Shown piece after piece: positions 10,861 through 22,600 of a stretch of 64,000 bases of DNA; the stretch's first letter is position 1; each line of letters opens with the position of its first letter. The stretch is from Zea mays (lineage: Eukaryota; Streptophyta; Magnoliopsida; Poales; Poaceae): the NCBI RefSeq assembly GCF_902167145.1, contig NC_050104.1, forward strand, positions 94,747,849 to 94,811,848, in the 5' to 3' direction. The notes under the pieces are model-generated. The model saw only the letters and a list, made by a program, of their open reading frames with translations, ran no database searches and had not been told where the DNA came from. A program made the translations under genes and the position numbers.

Positions 10861-11360
10861 GAGTTTCCTATGGCGCCTTTGGCAAGACCTGACTGCCTGT
10901 CAGACTCACTCTGTCGAGTGGCACTGCAGTCGGAGTGGCGCAGGCGGCGCTGTCCTTCTGTCAGACCGGTCAGTGGAGCGGCGGAGTGACGGCGGTCACT
11001 TCGGCTCTGCCGGGGGGCGCGCGTCAGGATAGAGGTGTCAGGCCGCCTTTGCGTTAAATGCTCCTACAACCCGGTCAGTCGGTGCGGCGATTTAGTCAGG
11101 GTTGCTTCTTAGCGAAGCCACGGCCTCGGGCGAGCCGGAGATGTGTCCGCCGTTAATGGGGGGCCTCGGGCGAGACGGAAGTCCCTCGAGGTCGGCTGCC
11201 CTTGTCCGAGGCTAGGCTCGGGCGAAGCGTGATCGAGTCACTCGTATGGACTGATTCCTGACTTAATCGCACCCATCAGGCCTTTGCAGCTTTATGCTGA
11301 TGGGGGTTACCAGCTGAGAATTAGGCGTCTTGAGGGTACCCCTAATTATGGTCCCCGACA

Positions 11361-11365
11361 GTTAT
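11361..11365. repeat. Target-site duplication (GTTAT), right copy
   Basis: Follows the LTR end at 11360 and matches 284-288 exactly. Confidence 0.95.
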
Positions 11366-13498
11366 AGTCCTTGGTCACGGATTACCTTCAAATTAACCTT
11401 GTTTGCTCACTCTCATCTTTCATAACTCTTTCAGTTGGTGATTTGATCCATGTGACATATACCTTCTACTTTTGCTCTTCATCAGTATAATTAGACATAG
11501 CAAAGATAGTTGAATTCTATTACTTGACTAAATTGCTTTTCTCTCAATATGACTCTTCTTCACTAGAATATATTGCTTATATTCTTTTTCTTCTTTGATC
11601 ATGCATCGTGTTAGGGATTGGTGCACTCAAAACCAAACCCATGAGTACAAACCAAGGCTAAGCCTTGAGAGTTTTAGAGTGATAGGGGACCTTAGTACGG
11701 TCAGACAATGGGTTAGTTCGGTTAAGATGGTCAGTGTTTTAGTTTCGCAGTTTATTACTTGGTCTGCTCAGTGTTCTTTGATTGGTCAGCTTGCCTTGCT
11801 GGCATAGTTCACGACTAGAACCAAGACACCTGGACCACCCCATCAGATAGGGTGACAAGAAGGAGTTGTCACTTACACCTACACCTAATAAGGGCAAGGC
11901 CATAATGATCAATTAGCGGTGCAAGAAGCACAATAGACTTGATCACAATGAATAGGATATGATCACAACAACAACTGTTGTAGAGAAAGTTAAGAGGATT
12001 GGGAGAGGTGGCTCAATATAGATTGGTTTAGATGCACCTCTCACCGAAGCACCACATTCTAAGGCTACACTGCTTAGGCAATCGACATGACACAATGTTC
12101 TTATTTACTCTTCAAAGGGACAACCCTAGGCACAACTTAGAGTTTCTTCACCACCATAGCCATATGTCTATGAGAGAGATGATTTTGAGGTTGAGAAGGT
12201 CCAAGATGACCATTGACTATTGGATCTTTGTAGAACTACAACCGTCTATGTTCATCAGTTTTGTCATGTTCTAGTTGCTTAATGTTTACTAGAACAAAGG
12301 GGCACTAAAGCAAGAGTACTTTTCAGCACTACCGTATAGGATCCCTACCGAGCTCAGCTGTTAGAGAGGATTGCACTTAAGGACCACAAGATCGTTCAGT
12401 TTTATATCTTCATAGAGGCAGTCAGCCTAGAGATTTAGGAGCACATGTCTTATATTCTAGGACTAGCTCGACTATTAGCAACTTTAGGTCTTTATGTTGA
12501 TCAGTAGGTCAAAGTCTTGTATACTACTATATGAATCAGCCTAGATCAAGGGTGGTTCTAGTTCTGATTTGAGGTCTCAAATTATAGGATCTATTCATGA
12601 GATATGATATAGTTTTTTAGGTTTCTATCGCCATAGACATGGATTCACAACTTATGATATGGTACACCTAGGCTCTCTCATGGTGAAGACCCGCCTCCTA
12701 GTACTCATTTTGCTCCACTCTTCATGTTGCATTTTGGTGAGGGATCATGATGTGCTCTAGTGGACTTTACTCTAGCTGTGCATGCCCTTCATGTTATGAT
12801 GAGGAAGACACTAGTACCTTGGATGGGATATGGTGAGGCTCTCACCAACTTATATTGATGGCTTCTCAGTGCATTCATTTTACATATGGAGTTTGATATT
12901 GTAGACTTTATGATCTATGAGATCGAGGACACAATTATGGATGGTATTAAGGCTCGTTGTCACCTACCCTACATGCACTATCTCTCATACATATTCTTGA
13001 GGCCAATCAACCAGCCTTAGTAGGAACTCACTCTAAAGAACTCTGCTAGAGGATATAGAGTTTATAGACCCTAGTCTATAGGGGACACCCATCTAGGTGC
13101 TCATGCTATTATTCATCATGACTGTGAAATTTTAGTCATCGTGACTATGAAATTTCTAAGAGATAGTTAAGAGCAGGAGCAGGACAATGCAATTAGACAG
13201 ATAGACTAGCCATAGCTCCAAATAGTTGTTCTAGCAGCGAAATGCCACATATGATACCTATGATGAGGACTATGTTATGACACCACCATCACCTCTATCA
13301 CCTCCGCTGAGACCCCATAGCATAGTCCATTCACCTCTAATGCCTACTACTACTACTAACGATATAATGGCCGCAATCTTGGAGCACATGATCCTACACC
13401 AGTAAAGACTTGCCATGAAGAAGCTGTGGATGATGGTCGAGCAACTCAGACATTAGGTAGAGCACCATAAGGTGCAGCCCCGACATGTAGAGGCTAAA
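11366..13498. other. Decayed repeat sequence, probably part of an old retroelement
   Basis: AT-rich sequence without a long open frame. The longest frames (11595-11807 and 12032-12274, plus) match nothing I recognise. The Pro/Thr-rich stretch around 13270-13370 looks like decayed coding sequence. By position it could join, once the insertions are removed, to 44820-45307 and 52948-53640, which lead into an old 3' LTR. This is a low-confidence reconstruction. Confidence 0.3.
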
Positions 13499-13503
13499 CA
13501 AAG
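13499..13503. repeat. Target-site duplication (CAAAG) of the chromovirus-like solo LTR, left copy
   Basis: CAAAG precedes TGTCACACCCGG and recurs at 44815-44819 after GGTGTTACA. The perfect match across 31 kb shows that the two LTR halves are one insertion, later split by element C. Confidence 0.9.
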
Positions 13504-14580
13504 TGTCACACCCGGTTTTGGAAGGTAAACCAAATGCAAACCATGTACGTGCCAGGATCAGAACTCATGTACAAAACGCTTACATAATTGGACATCATCA
13601 TACAATGCTCGAAATAAATAGCGGAAAGGTACTTTAATTACATCAAGATGTCCAAGACATCCACAGAGTCTAGTACATATCCATAGTGTTCAACATTAAT
13701 ATCAAAGTGCGGAGAAACGAAACGTAGAAGATAAGCCTACACAGGCAACTGACTGGTAGTTTGCCACTAAAATAAACTAGAACTCATCGTAGTCCTGGAA
13801 CTCCTCAAAGTCCTCCATGTTGCCAGCATCACCTCCTGAGCACTGACTATAGTGGGGACAACCTAGGGTGGGGGTGGTTTGTAAAGCAATTGTGAGTACA
13901 CATCAACGTACTCAGCAAATATCCCGTTTGGCTAAAGTGGACTAGCTGTATGTGGAGTTAAGGTTAAGCAGTTGCTTTTAGTTGGTCAAGTTTTATTACT
14001 ATGAGTAGAGCCAAATTTTAGTAATAAACCCAGTTATTACCTAGAAGCACTCCCTCCAAGAGGAAATACGAGAGATCAAAATTATAACCATCATTGCTAA
14101 CCATCATCATAAAAGTAACCAAAGTTCTTCTAATCAAAGAGGATCCCAAGGCCGCTCTTAACCGTGAGCACGGCTGATATACCAATTTCTAACACTCTGT
14201 AGAGGTCGCACAATTTACCCACAAGTCGTGATTCCCATTCTGCCCGGGGTTCAAGCCTCCCCATTGGTCACTACCAAGGTGACCCAGCAGTGTCTCACTA
14301 CGTAGCCTTTACAAAGATTTCCTAGAGGTGATAGTCGCCCGTTAGGTTTCTCCAGTTTGATAAAAACAGTACATCTCCCTAAAGGAAGGGTGACTAACAA
14401 AACCAAATCAAGAACCTTTGCAACCAGCCTCGATAGAGCAAGTACTGTGCCCGGACCCCATTGACGGCCCTACGGTGAAGCCAACTACTCCTCTGGTTCC
14501 TCTAATTAATCAGCTAAGCGCGTCCCATTCCACTCTCATGGTTGCACTGTTATCCCGGGTTGTCACACCCCAAACAGGTC
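13504..14580 (-). repeat. Solo LTR of a chromovirus-like family, left part
   Basis: This is the minus-strand end of an LTR related to element B's LTR: TGTCACACCCGGTTTTGGAAG mirrors the B LTR end CTAAAACCGGGTGTGACA. It runs to the AGGTC site where element C inserted and resumes at 42206. The flanking order of motifs (CCACTCTCATGGTTGCACTG, then CTTACGGAGAGG) is the reverse complement of the B LTR around 16910-16970. No internal gag or pol accompanies it, so it is a solo LTR of about 3.7 kb in total. Confidence 0.85.
14576..14580. repeat. Target-site duplication (AGGTC) of element C, left copy
   Basis: AGGTC lies before TGTAGGAAAC and again at 42201-42205 after TTTCCTTACA. The LTR of element B has the uninterrupted equivalent of this site (GTAAGGACCTG, minus orientation). 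Confidence 0.9.
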
Positions 14581-15204
14581 TGTAGGAAACAAGTGATGCC
14601 TAAGAGGGGGGGGTGAATTAGGACTTCTAAAACTTTCGCTAAACTAGGCCACAAATAACTCCCTAGAGCAAAACCTATGCAAATAGTCAAACTAGAATGT
14701 GCAAACTAGGTTTTGTCTAAGTGTTGCTATCTCTACCGCAATGGCTAAGTTTCAATCTACACTAAATAAGTATGTATACAAGATTGAAACTTAAATGCTT
14801 AATATAAATGCGGAAACTTAAAGAGCAAAGTAGAGAAGCAAACTCTCGTGAATGACACCGGTATTTTTACCGAGGTATCCGGAACCGCGCAAGGTCCCGA
14901 CTAATCCTCGTTGGTGCCCCTACGCAAAGGGAAGCCCACGCGAGGGCCAAGCACCTCGGTCGAGTAACTCTGTAGAGAGCCACGGGCCTTCTCCACGCGC
15001 AAGTGGTGCTCCGCTTCTGGCTCCTCTCAGACGCTCCCCGCCGTCTCCACTATCGAGCTTTCGGTCGAAACGCCCTGGGCCTCGTTCCCTCCGGTACACG
15101 GTGGCGGTCGTGACACAAACACAGTTGTCACGATCTCGCAAGACTCTCGCCCCACTCGGTACAATTAGAACGACTCACGCAAGAGCCGAGGGGTTGTGAG
15201 ATTT
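14581..15204 (-). repeat. Element C 3' LTR, left part (interrupted by element B)
   Basis: Starts TGTAGGAAAC and aligns with 40858-41478 of the partner LTR. It breaks at GATTT, where element B inserted, and continues at 27021. The partner LTR carries the uninterrupted sequence GTGAGATTTGTCTAAA near 41470, which proves the empty site. Confidence 0.9.
15200..15204. repeat. Target-site duplication (GATTT) of element B, left copy
   Basis: GATTT before TGTAACGCC; repeated at 27016-27020 after GTGTGACA. Confidence 0.95.
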
Positions 15205-15349
15205 TGTAACGCCCCGAATTTTGCAGTTGAATTTTTTCTTTTCTTTACTCGCCAAAATTCGGGCGTTACCTTTTCCTTTTCTTTTTCCCCTCGCTAAACC
15301 TTGACCTTTTCCAAAGTTCTAGCGGGATTCGGTTTGGAATTCCCGTACG

Positions 15350-15357
15350 TATAAAAA
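15350..15357 (+). promoter_or_regulatory. TATA-like box of element B
   Basis: TATAAAAA in the 5' LTR, with an identical copy in the 3' LTR at 24398-24405. It is the only good TATA match near the LTR start. Start of transcription not determined. Confidence 0.5.
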
Positions 15358-15829
15358 CCCTAAATGCTTTATGTTGCTTGATGCACCATGCCGAACCTTG
15401 CATTTCTTTTGATTGCTTTGAAAGCGCAATTGCATTCATGTAGAAAGATCGGATTTCGAAAATGTGGAGAAGATCTTTTCTTTCTTTTTTTCTCCCTCTC
15501 TTTTTCTCTCCTCTTTTTCTCTCTCTCCCGCGCCGTGGGCCGACCCCGGCCGGCCCAGCCGCCCCCTGGCGCCCCCCCTGGGCCCAATAGGCCCAACCGC
15601 CCCCCCCACCTCCCCTTTTTCCCCCAATTCTTTCTCCCTCCCTCTCATTTTCTCTCATTTTCTCTCCCTCTCCCTAAGCCGCCGCCGCCCCTACCCCTGC
15701 CCTAAGTCGCCGCCGCCCCTACCCGCCCCTGCCCTAGCGCCGGCCGCCGCCCTCGCCGTCGGCCGCCCCTCCCCGGTGAGCTCCCCCCCTCCCCCTCTCC
15801 TCCCTCCCCCATCCCCTCTCCCCTTTCCC

Positions 15830-16150
15830 CATGGCCGGTTCGGCCGCCTCCCTGCCCGCCCGGTCCGGCCGCCCGCCGCCCAGCCCAGCCGCCATGGCCG
15901 GCTCGGCCGCCCCGCCCCCTGCCTCGCCCGGCTCGGCCGCCCCATGGCCGGCTCGGCCGCCCCGCCCCCTGCCCCGCCCGGTTCGGCCGCCCCATGGCCG
16001 GCTCGGCCGCCCCCTGCGCCGCCCCCTGCCCCGCCGGTTCGGCCGCCCCTGCGCTCCGCCGGTTCGGCCGCCCCGCCCTCGCCAGCTCGGCCGCCCCTGC
16101 GCGCCCCGCCTAGGGCCGGTTCAACCGCCCTAGGGCCGGTTCAACCGCCC
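15830..16150. repeat. GC-rich minisatellite in element B 5' LTR
   Basis: Short imperfect repeats built on ATGGCCGGCTCGGCCGCCCC, followed by two copies of CCTAGGGCCGGTTCAACCG. The same block lies at 24878-25198 in the 3' LTR. Confidence 0.8.
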
Positions 16151-17962
16151 CCCCCCCTCTGTTTTTTTTTTTATTTTATTTTATTTACTTTCTGTGATCA
16201 TAATTACTGCATTTTAAGTAGGCTAATCACTGTTCATGCTATGATAAAATAGGAAGTTTAATTTAAATTCCGTTATGCTATTGATTCACGTAGTTAATTG
16301 TTTACCCTGTGCAATGTTGATCAACTAAAAGTGATTAGGTTTCCATTAGTATATATAAATATGTATAACAGAATTATTTTGTTAAAAACCAATTGTGTCA
16401 TTAGTGCATAAGATTTAACCCCCTGCGAGACCTTTCCCGTTTCTTTCTAGCCATAACAAATGCGTTATCGAATGTCACACTTGATGCATATTCGCTTTAT
16501 TTCTTATCTTGTATGGTGTACTGTTCTTTTGTATTAAATGTGTGGATGTATGTATGTATGTTTGCGCTCGCATAGAGAACGATCCGGTCGAAGAGCCCGA
16601 GGAATTCGCAGGAGAAGCCCCTGAGCAGCAGTCGTTTGGTGGAGGCAAGTGTCCTTTGACCTATCTATGTCCTATTCATTCTTTAATTCACCTCCCGCAT
16701 TACACATTTATACCTAAGGATTGACTAGCTTTTGTTATCCATGTCCTTGTTTACCTATTTGGGTCGGATTATTACTACTTAGTCTGATGCTATTGCTCAA
16801 CTCTAATCAATGAACATGATGTGATTATCTATGATACGCTGTTTTCCCGTTCTTCTTTATGATTATACTTGTGGTTTTCAAGGGGGCTCGAGCGGTTTCT
16901 CGAGTGCCTCTCCGTAAGGACCTGTTCTATGGATGACCGCCCGGGAAAACAGTGCAACCATGAGGGTGGAATGGGGTGCCCTTAGCTGAATAATTAGAGG
17001 ATCCGGGGTGTAGTTCACTTAGCCGTCGTGCCGTCAATGGGGCTCGGTGTATGCGGCTCGCTCTGCCAAGTTTGGGTTCGCCCCTTGGGGAGGAGTGCGG
17101 TGCATTTAGGAAACCTAACGGGTGGCTACAGCCCCGGGGAATCTTTGTAAAGGCTTCGTAGTGAATCCCTGGCCATTCACCTCGGGAGTGAATAAGGGTC
17201 TTGCAAGCCCGGGCCAGAGAGGGAATCACGGCTTGTGGGTAAAGTGCACAACCTCTGCAGAGTGTTATGAAACTGATATATCAGCCGTGCTCGTGGTTAT
17301 GAGCGGCCAAGGGAGCTCCAGAGATTAGTGGTACTTGATCAGAGACATTGTGGTACAGGTGGTTATGAGATTGATGGTTCCGGTTATGATTATGGTGCTG
17401 GTAAGTGGTATTCTTTCCGTTTGGAAAGGGTACATCGGGTTAATAACTTGGGTTAATGCTAAAACTTGGCTTTCTACTAGTAAATAATAATCTGACCAAC
17501 TAAAAGCAACTGCTTGACTTATCCCCACATAAAGCTAGTCCACTACAGCCAAACAGGATACTTGCTGAGTATGTTGATGTGTACTCACCCTTGCTCTACA
17601 CACCAAACCCCCCCCAGGTTGTCAGCATTGCAACCACTGCTCAGGCGAAGATGAAGCTGTGGAAGGAGACTTCCAGGAGTTCCAAGATTACGACGAGTTC
17701 TAGGTGTGGGTTAGCGGCAACCCCCAGTCGGCTGCCTGTGAAGGCCGTGTTATCTACGTTTCTTTTCCGCACTTTGATTTATTGTAAGAACTATATGGAC
17801 GTCTCAGACGTATGATGTAATCGACTATTTCCCCTTTTAATACTATTTTGAGCACTGTGTGATGATGTCCATATTATGTAACTGCTGTGTACGTGAATAA
17901 CTGATCCTGGCACGTACATGGTTCGCATTCGGTTTGCCTTCTAAAACCGGGTGTGACATAAG

Positions 17963-17976
17963 TGGTATCAGAACCG
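17963..17976 (+). promoter_or_regulatory. Primer-binding site of element B
   Basis: TGGTATCAGAACCG begins four bases after the LTR end. It matches the usual Met-initiator tRNA site TGGTATCAGAGC except for one G-to-A difference. Confidence 0.85.
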
Positions 17977-18211
17977 TGCTGACTGTAGGACCGCTAACCT
18001 AGAGTAGAATGGCCGTTCTAAGGATTATAGACCTCTGTCTCTTCCTTGACTTTGATATCCCTTCAAAAGTTGGTCCTACTGACCAAACCTATGTTCTACT
18101 ACATATTATACCTTGCTGAAAATTATGTTTTATTCTGATCCTTCATTTACTTATTACTTGCTGGTCATATTAATTCTGTTCTCACCCTTTTGCTTGCGAT
18201 GTCTTTTGTAG

Positions 18212-19225
18212 ATGGCTCGACTTAGACACACTGCACGAAAGTCAGTCATCCCCTTCTTACCCTCCCGCCTTGCTGAGCGTCCGCTTCGCCGTCCCGTGGC
18301 CGGACAGTCCAGCCACTTGGAGAGACTACACCACCGCCTGCGTGAGGAGCAGGAGCGTCGACGACAGGAGCAGCAGAGCTCTTCCCTCTCGCTCCACCAG
18401 GAGATAGAGTCTGTGAGGAGCTGCTCCCCTGTGCTTTCTCTGGAGCCGCCCCCTGCACCACCACTGGGCGCCCCAGCTTCTGGAGTAGCTGCTGGAGGAG
18501 ACCCAGACGACGAAGGAGGCGACGACAGCTCGAGCCACGACACCGACTTCTCTGCTAACCCTGAGCCGGAAGGATGGGTTGCTCGACCCATCACTCGCGA
18601 CGCTGCTCGCGGGTGTCACTTCCACGATGCGCTCGACACCCTGCTACGTCGGGCATTTGACCGGCATACTTGGTCCGTCGAGTATCGCTGTGTGGTCTAC
18701 CAGCATAGTCGCGGGGTCTACCCGGACCGCTGGGAGGCGACTTGCTTGGTGCGCTGCCCGGAGGACAGTCTCCAGGGTGCAGAGGCCTGTTCAGAGCACT
18801 ATTCTATCTCTGGGCGGGACTCAGCTGAGGCAGCCATGCAAGATGCTGCACGGCGTGCGCTTTCGCACTACTGCTCAGTTTTCGGTGGGGCAGCTGACGG
18901 TCTTGACCTGAAGTATTACCCCCGCCGTTCATCTGGCAGCACAGGAGGCGTGATTGTCTCACCTGTCGGTGAGGGCAATCCTAGGTTGAGCAGCACAGTC
19001 AACCTAGCCGCCGTGCTAAACACGGAGCTGGACCATGCATTAGACGAGCTGAGTAGGGCTCGTGCTGAGATCGCCCAGCTGCGGGCTGAGCGTGCGGAAC
19101 GTCGTTTTCTGGACGGTGGTTCCCCCGCTCCCGTTGGGACTCAGCACCCGTACCGCTCACCTCAGCGTGGACACCAGTCTTATGGCAATCCCGCCTGCAA
19201 GACCAAGATCAATCTAGAACCATAG
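18212..19225 (+). CDS. Extra ORF between primer site and gag of element B (337 aa, unknown function)
   Basis: An intact 337-codon frame starts at ATG 18212, about 235 bases after the primer site, and ends before gag. It has a basic N-terminus with a charged helix (RLREEQERRRQEQQ), an acidic Ser-rich linker (GGDPDDEGGDDSSSHD), then a compact middle segment (about residues 130-235) with beta-like stretches (WSVEYRCVVYQHSRG, DRWEATCLVRCP) followed by an Ala-rich helix (DSAEAAMQDAARRALSHY). That strand-then-helix order recalls a double-stranded-RNA-binding fold, but this is only a resemblance. A coiled-coil helix (ELSRARAEIAQLRAERAERR) lies near the C-terminus. Extra ORFs in this place are reported for some rice gypsy elements. 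The role is unknown; an RNA-binding or packaging accessory is one guess. Confidence 0.75.
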   Translation: MARLRHTARKSVIPFLPSRLAERPLRRPVAGQSSHLERLHHRLREEQERRRQEQQSSSLSLHQEIESVRSCSPVLSLEPPPAPPLGAPASGVAAGGDPDDEGGDDSSSHDTDFSANPEPEGWVARPITRDAARGCHFHDALDTLLRRAFDRHTWSVEYRCVVYQHSRGVYPDRWEATCLVRCPEDSLQGAEACSEHYSISGRDSAEAAMQDAARRALSHYCSVFGGAADGLDLKYYPRRSSGSTGGVIVSPVGEGNPRLSSTVNLAAVLNTELDHALDELSRARAEIAQLRAERAERRFLDGGSPAPVGTQHPYRSPQRGHQSYGNPACKTKINLEP

Positions 19226-19632
19226 ATCGTTAGAGTTGGATCTTGTAATTAATACGAAATAAATATATACATAGAAGCTTCAGTCTTAGCGTTAGTCTCA
19301 GTTTTAGTTAGTCTTAGTTAGACAGGGTAGTTTGCTATATCCTGTGCATTTATGTTTGTCATGATGAACTATGTTTGATTTGGATCTTTGTAATGATTGT
19401 CACCAGAGTGTGGGTATCCCCTGCATTTTGGTTTACATACTATGTCAATAAAGTTAGTTATATAGTTGGGAAACCCATTATTCTCCTTTCCTCTTTATCT
19501 GAGAAGCTGTGTGGTCTGTGTTGGAGATCAGTGAAGATGCTCATCTGTTCAGTGCTGTTGGAGAATTCTATACTCTTTTCTTATGCTGCAAGCTTTGCCA
19601 GATCAGTTCTGATGTGTGGTTGCGTTCTGCAG
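19226..19632 (+). other. Spacer between the extra ORF and gag of element B
   Basis: About 400 AT-rich bases. The gag frame is open upstream to 19375, but the extra 86 codons are hydrophobic, begin with TTG and do not resemble Gag, so I take it as untranslated. Confidence 0.6.
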
Positions 19633-22600
19633 ATGTCAGAGAACAGGCGTAGAGGAGGAAGGCGTGCTCAGCAGGAGCGAGCCGCTCCGCAGGATGAGGT
19701 GCCCCAGCAGCAGCACCTGCCGCCCCCGCCCCCAATGTCGATTGAGCAGATGTTTCTGATGCAGACTCAGGCAGTTCAAGCCATCGGTCAGACTCTGGCC
19801 GCCATTCAGCAGCAGCAGCAGCAGCAACAGCAGCAAGCACCACCCCAGCCTCAGATGCCTCAGATGCCTAGAGACAAGCGTGCTGAATTCATGAGAGGTC
19901 ATCCACCAACGTTCGCTCATTCTTCCGACCCCATGGATGCTGAAGATTGGCTGCGCACTGTGGAGCGGGAGTTGCATACCGCTCAGTGCGATGACAGGGA
20001 GAAAGTTCTGTATGGTCCCCGTCTGTTGAGAGGAGCAGCCCAGTCATGGTGGGAGTCTTACCTCGCCACCCATGCCAACCCCGACACCATCACCTGGGAA
20101 GAATTCCGAGGTAGCTTTCGTCAGTACCATGTGCCTGCAGGTCTGATGACAGTGAAGAAGGAGGAGTTCCTGGCCCTTAAGCAAGGGTCATCGTCGGTCA
20201 GTGAGTATCGAGACAGGTTTCTGCAATTGTCTCGCTATGCTCCTGAAGATGTCAACACCGATGCCAAGCGGCAATACCATTTCCTGAGAGGCTTGGTTGA
20301 CCCTCTGCAGTATCAGCTGATGAACCATACCTTCCCGACATTCCAGCACCTGATTGACAGAGCAATCATGACAGAAAGGAAGCGCAAGGAGATGGAAGAT
20401 CGTAAGCGCAAGATCAGTGGACCCCAGCCTGGAAGCAGCAGCCGTCCCCGTTTCTCAGGCAATCAACCTCAGCAGTTCAGGCAGAACCAGCGTCCATCTC
20501 AGCAGCATCAGCAGCGTCAGCAGTATCAGCAGTTCCAAAGGCAGTACCCTCAGAATCAGTACCAGAACCGTCAGAGCAATCAGTCAGGAGGTCAGTTTCA
20601 AAAGCAGAATCAGCAGACACCTCGTCTTCCTGCCCCAGCAAATCAGCAGAACAGTCAGGCAGCACCAGCTCAGGTTGGAAACAGAGCATGTTTCCACTGT
20701 GGAGAGCAAGGCCACTGGGTGATGCAATGTCCGAAGAAGGCAGCCCAGCAGCAGTCAGGCCCCAATGCCCCAGCAAAGCAGAATGTGCCTCAGCCTGGAG
20801 CAGGCAACCGCTCTCAGCAGCGCTATAATCATGGAAGATTGAATCACTTGGAAGCTGAAGCAGTTCAGGAGACCCCCGACATGACAGTAGGTATGTTCCC
20901 AGTCGATTCCCATATTGCAGAAGTGTTATTTGATACTGGAGCAACGCATTCTTTCATTACTGCATCATGGGTAGAAGCACATAATCTTCCAACTACTACC
21001 ATGTTAACCCCCATTCAAATTGACTCAGCCGGTGGTAGAATTCGAGCTGATAGCATTTGTTTGAATATAAGTGTGAAAATAAGGGGGATAGCATTTCCCG
21101 CCAACCTTATAGTAATGGGTACTCAGGGAATAGACGTCATCCTAGGGATGAATTGGCTAGATAAGTATCAGGCAGTTATCAGTTGTGATAAAAGGACAAT
21201 CAAGTTGGTGTCCCCACTAGGAGAGGAAGTGGTGACCGAGTTAGTCCCGCCTGAGCCAAAGAAAGGAAGTTGTTATCAGATGGCTGTCGATAGCAGTGAA
21301 GCAGACCCAATTGAGAGTATCAAGGTTGTGTCTGAATTCCCAGATGTGTTTCCGAAGGATTTACCGGGTATGCCACCAGAGCGGAAAGTTGAATTTGCTA
21401 TAGAGCTTCTTCCTGGAACCGCCCCTATCTTCAAGAGAGCTTACAGAATATCTGGACCAGAGTTGGTTGAGCTTAAGAAGCAGATTGATGAGCTGTCAGA
21501 GAAAGGTTACATCCGGCCAAGCACCTCGCCTTGGGCCGCCCCTGTCTTGTTTGTGGAGAAGAAAGATGGCACTAAGAGGATGTGCATCGATTATCGAGCT
21601 TTGAATGAGGTCACGATTAAGAACAAGTATCCTTTGCCCAGAATAGAAGATCTGTTCGACCAGTTGAGAGGAGCCAGTGTGTTCTCCAAGATTGATCTGA
21701 GGTCAGGTTATCATCAGCTCAGGATCCGACCTTCGGACATTCCGAAGACGGCATTCATTACCAAGTATGGTTTATATGAGTTCACAGTGATGTCTTTTGG
21801 TTTGACCAATGCGCCAGCATTCTTCATGAACTTGATGAACAGTGTATTCATGGATTATCTTGATAAGTTCGTGGTGGTATTCATTGATGACATTCTGGTT
21901 TATTCTCAAAGCGAAGAAGAGCATGCAGATCATTTGAGGATGGTATTGCAGAGATTGCGAGAGCACCAGTTGTATGCAAAGTTGAGCAAGTGTGAGTTCT
22001 GGATCAGTGAAGTCCTGTTCTTGGGTCACATAATCAACAAAGAAGGATTGGCTGTGGATCCGAAGAAAGTGGCAGATATTTTGAACTGGAAAGCGCCAAC
22101 GGATGCTCGAGGAATCAAGAGCTTCATTGGAATGGCCGGATATTATCGGCGATTCATTGAAGGGTTTTCGAAGATTGCGAAGCCAATGACAGCGTTGCTA
22201 GGCAACAAGGTTGAGTTCAAGTGGACCCAGAAATGCCAAGAGGCCTTTGAAGCACTGAAAGAGAAGTTGACTACAGCGCCTGTCCTAGTCTTGCCTGATG
22301 TGCACAAGCCCTTCTCGGTGTATTGCGATGCTTGTTACACAGGTTTGGGATGTGTGTTGATGCAAGAGGGAAGAGTTGTGGCTTACTCGTCCCGACAGCT
22401 GAAGGTTCATGAGAAGAACTACCCAATCCATGATCTAGAGTTGGCAGCAGTGGTTCACGCACTAAAGTCATGGAGGCACTATCTGTATGGACAGAAATGC
22501 GATGTTTACACAGACCACAAGAGTCTGAAGTACATATTCACTCAGTCGGAGTTGAACATGAGGCAGCGAAGATGGTTAGAGTTGATTAAAGACTATGAGT

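Larger units (their letters stand above)
289..11360 (-). mobile_element. Huck-type gypsy LTR retrotransposon (Tat lineage), internally deleted
   Basis: An 11,072-bp element lies on the minus strand, bounded by LTRs of 1735 and 1678 bp and a perfect TSD. Read on the minus strand its LTR starts TGTCGGGGACCATAATTAG, which I recognise as the Huck family of maize. The order on the minus strand is 5' LTR, primer site, gag, protease, partial RT, the last codons of pol, a long 3' noncoding region, polypurine tract and 3' LTR. Most of RT, all of RNase H and nearly all of integrase are missing, so the copy cannot move by its own enzymes. The two LTRs differ by at least ten substitutions plus one tandem-repeat unit, so it is older than elements B and D. 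Confidence 0.85.
9683..11360 (-). repeat. 5' LTR of the Huck-type element
   Basis: 1678 bp; on the minus strand it begins TGTCGGGGACCATAATTAG and ends CGCCGACA. It carries a six-unit ~57-bp array. It differs from the 3' LTR by at least ten substitutions, most of them transitions. Confidence 0.9.
15205..17958 (+). repeat. 5' LTR of element B
   Basis: 2754 bp, TGTAACGCC...GTGTGACA. A TATA-like box lies at 15350-15357, only ~145 bp from the start, so U3 is short and R-U5 is long. The middle holds a C-rich block and GCCGGCTCGGCCGCC-type repeats. Open frames across it (for example 15464-16252) are Pro-rich by-products of this composition. Confidence 0.92.

Noticed and set aside
15464..16252. Pro-rich frame of 262 codons in the element B LTR (and its copy at 24512)
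   Set aside because: It lies wholly inside the LTR's C-rich and GCC-repeat block; composition explains it.
19375..19632. 86-codon N-terminal extension of the element B polyprotein
   Set aside because: It starts with TTG and is hydrophobic and unlike Gag; ATG 19633 begins the basic Gag N-terminus.
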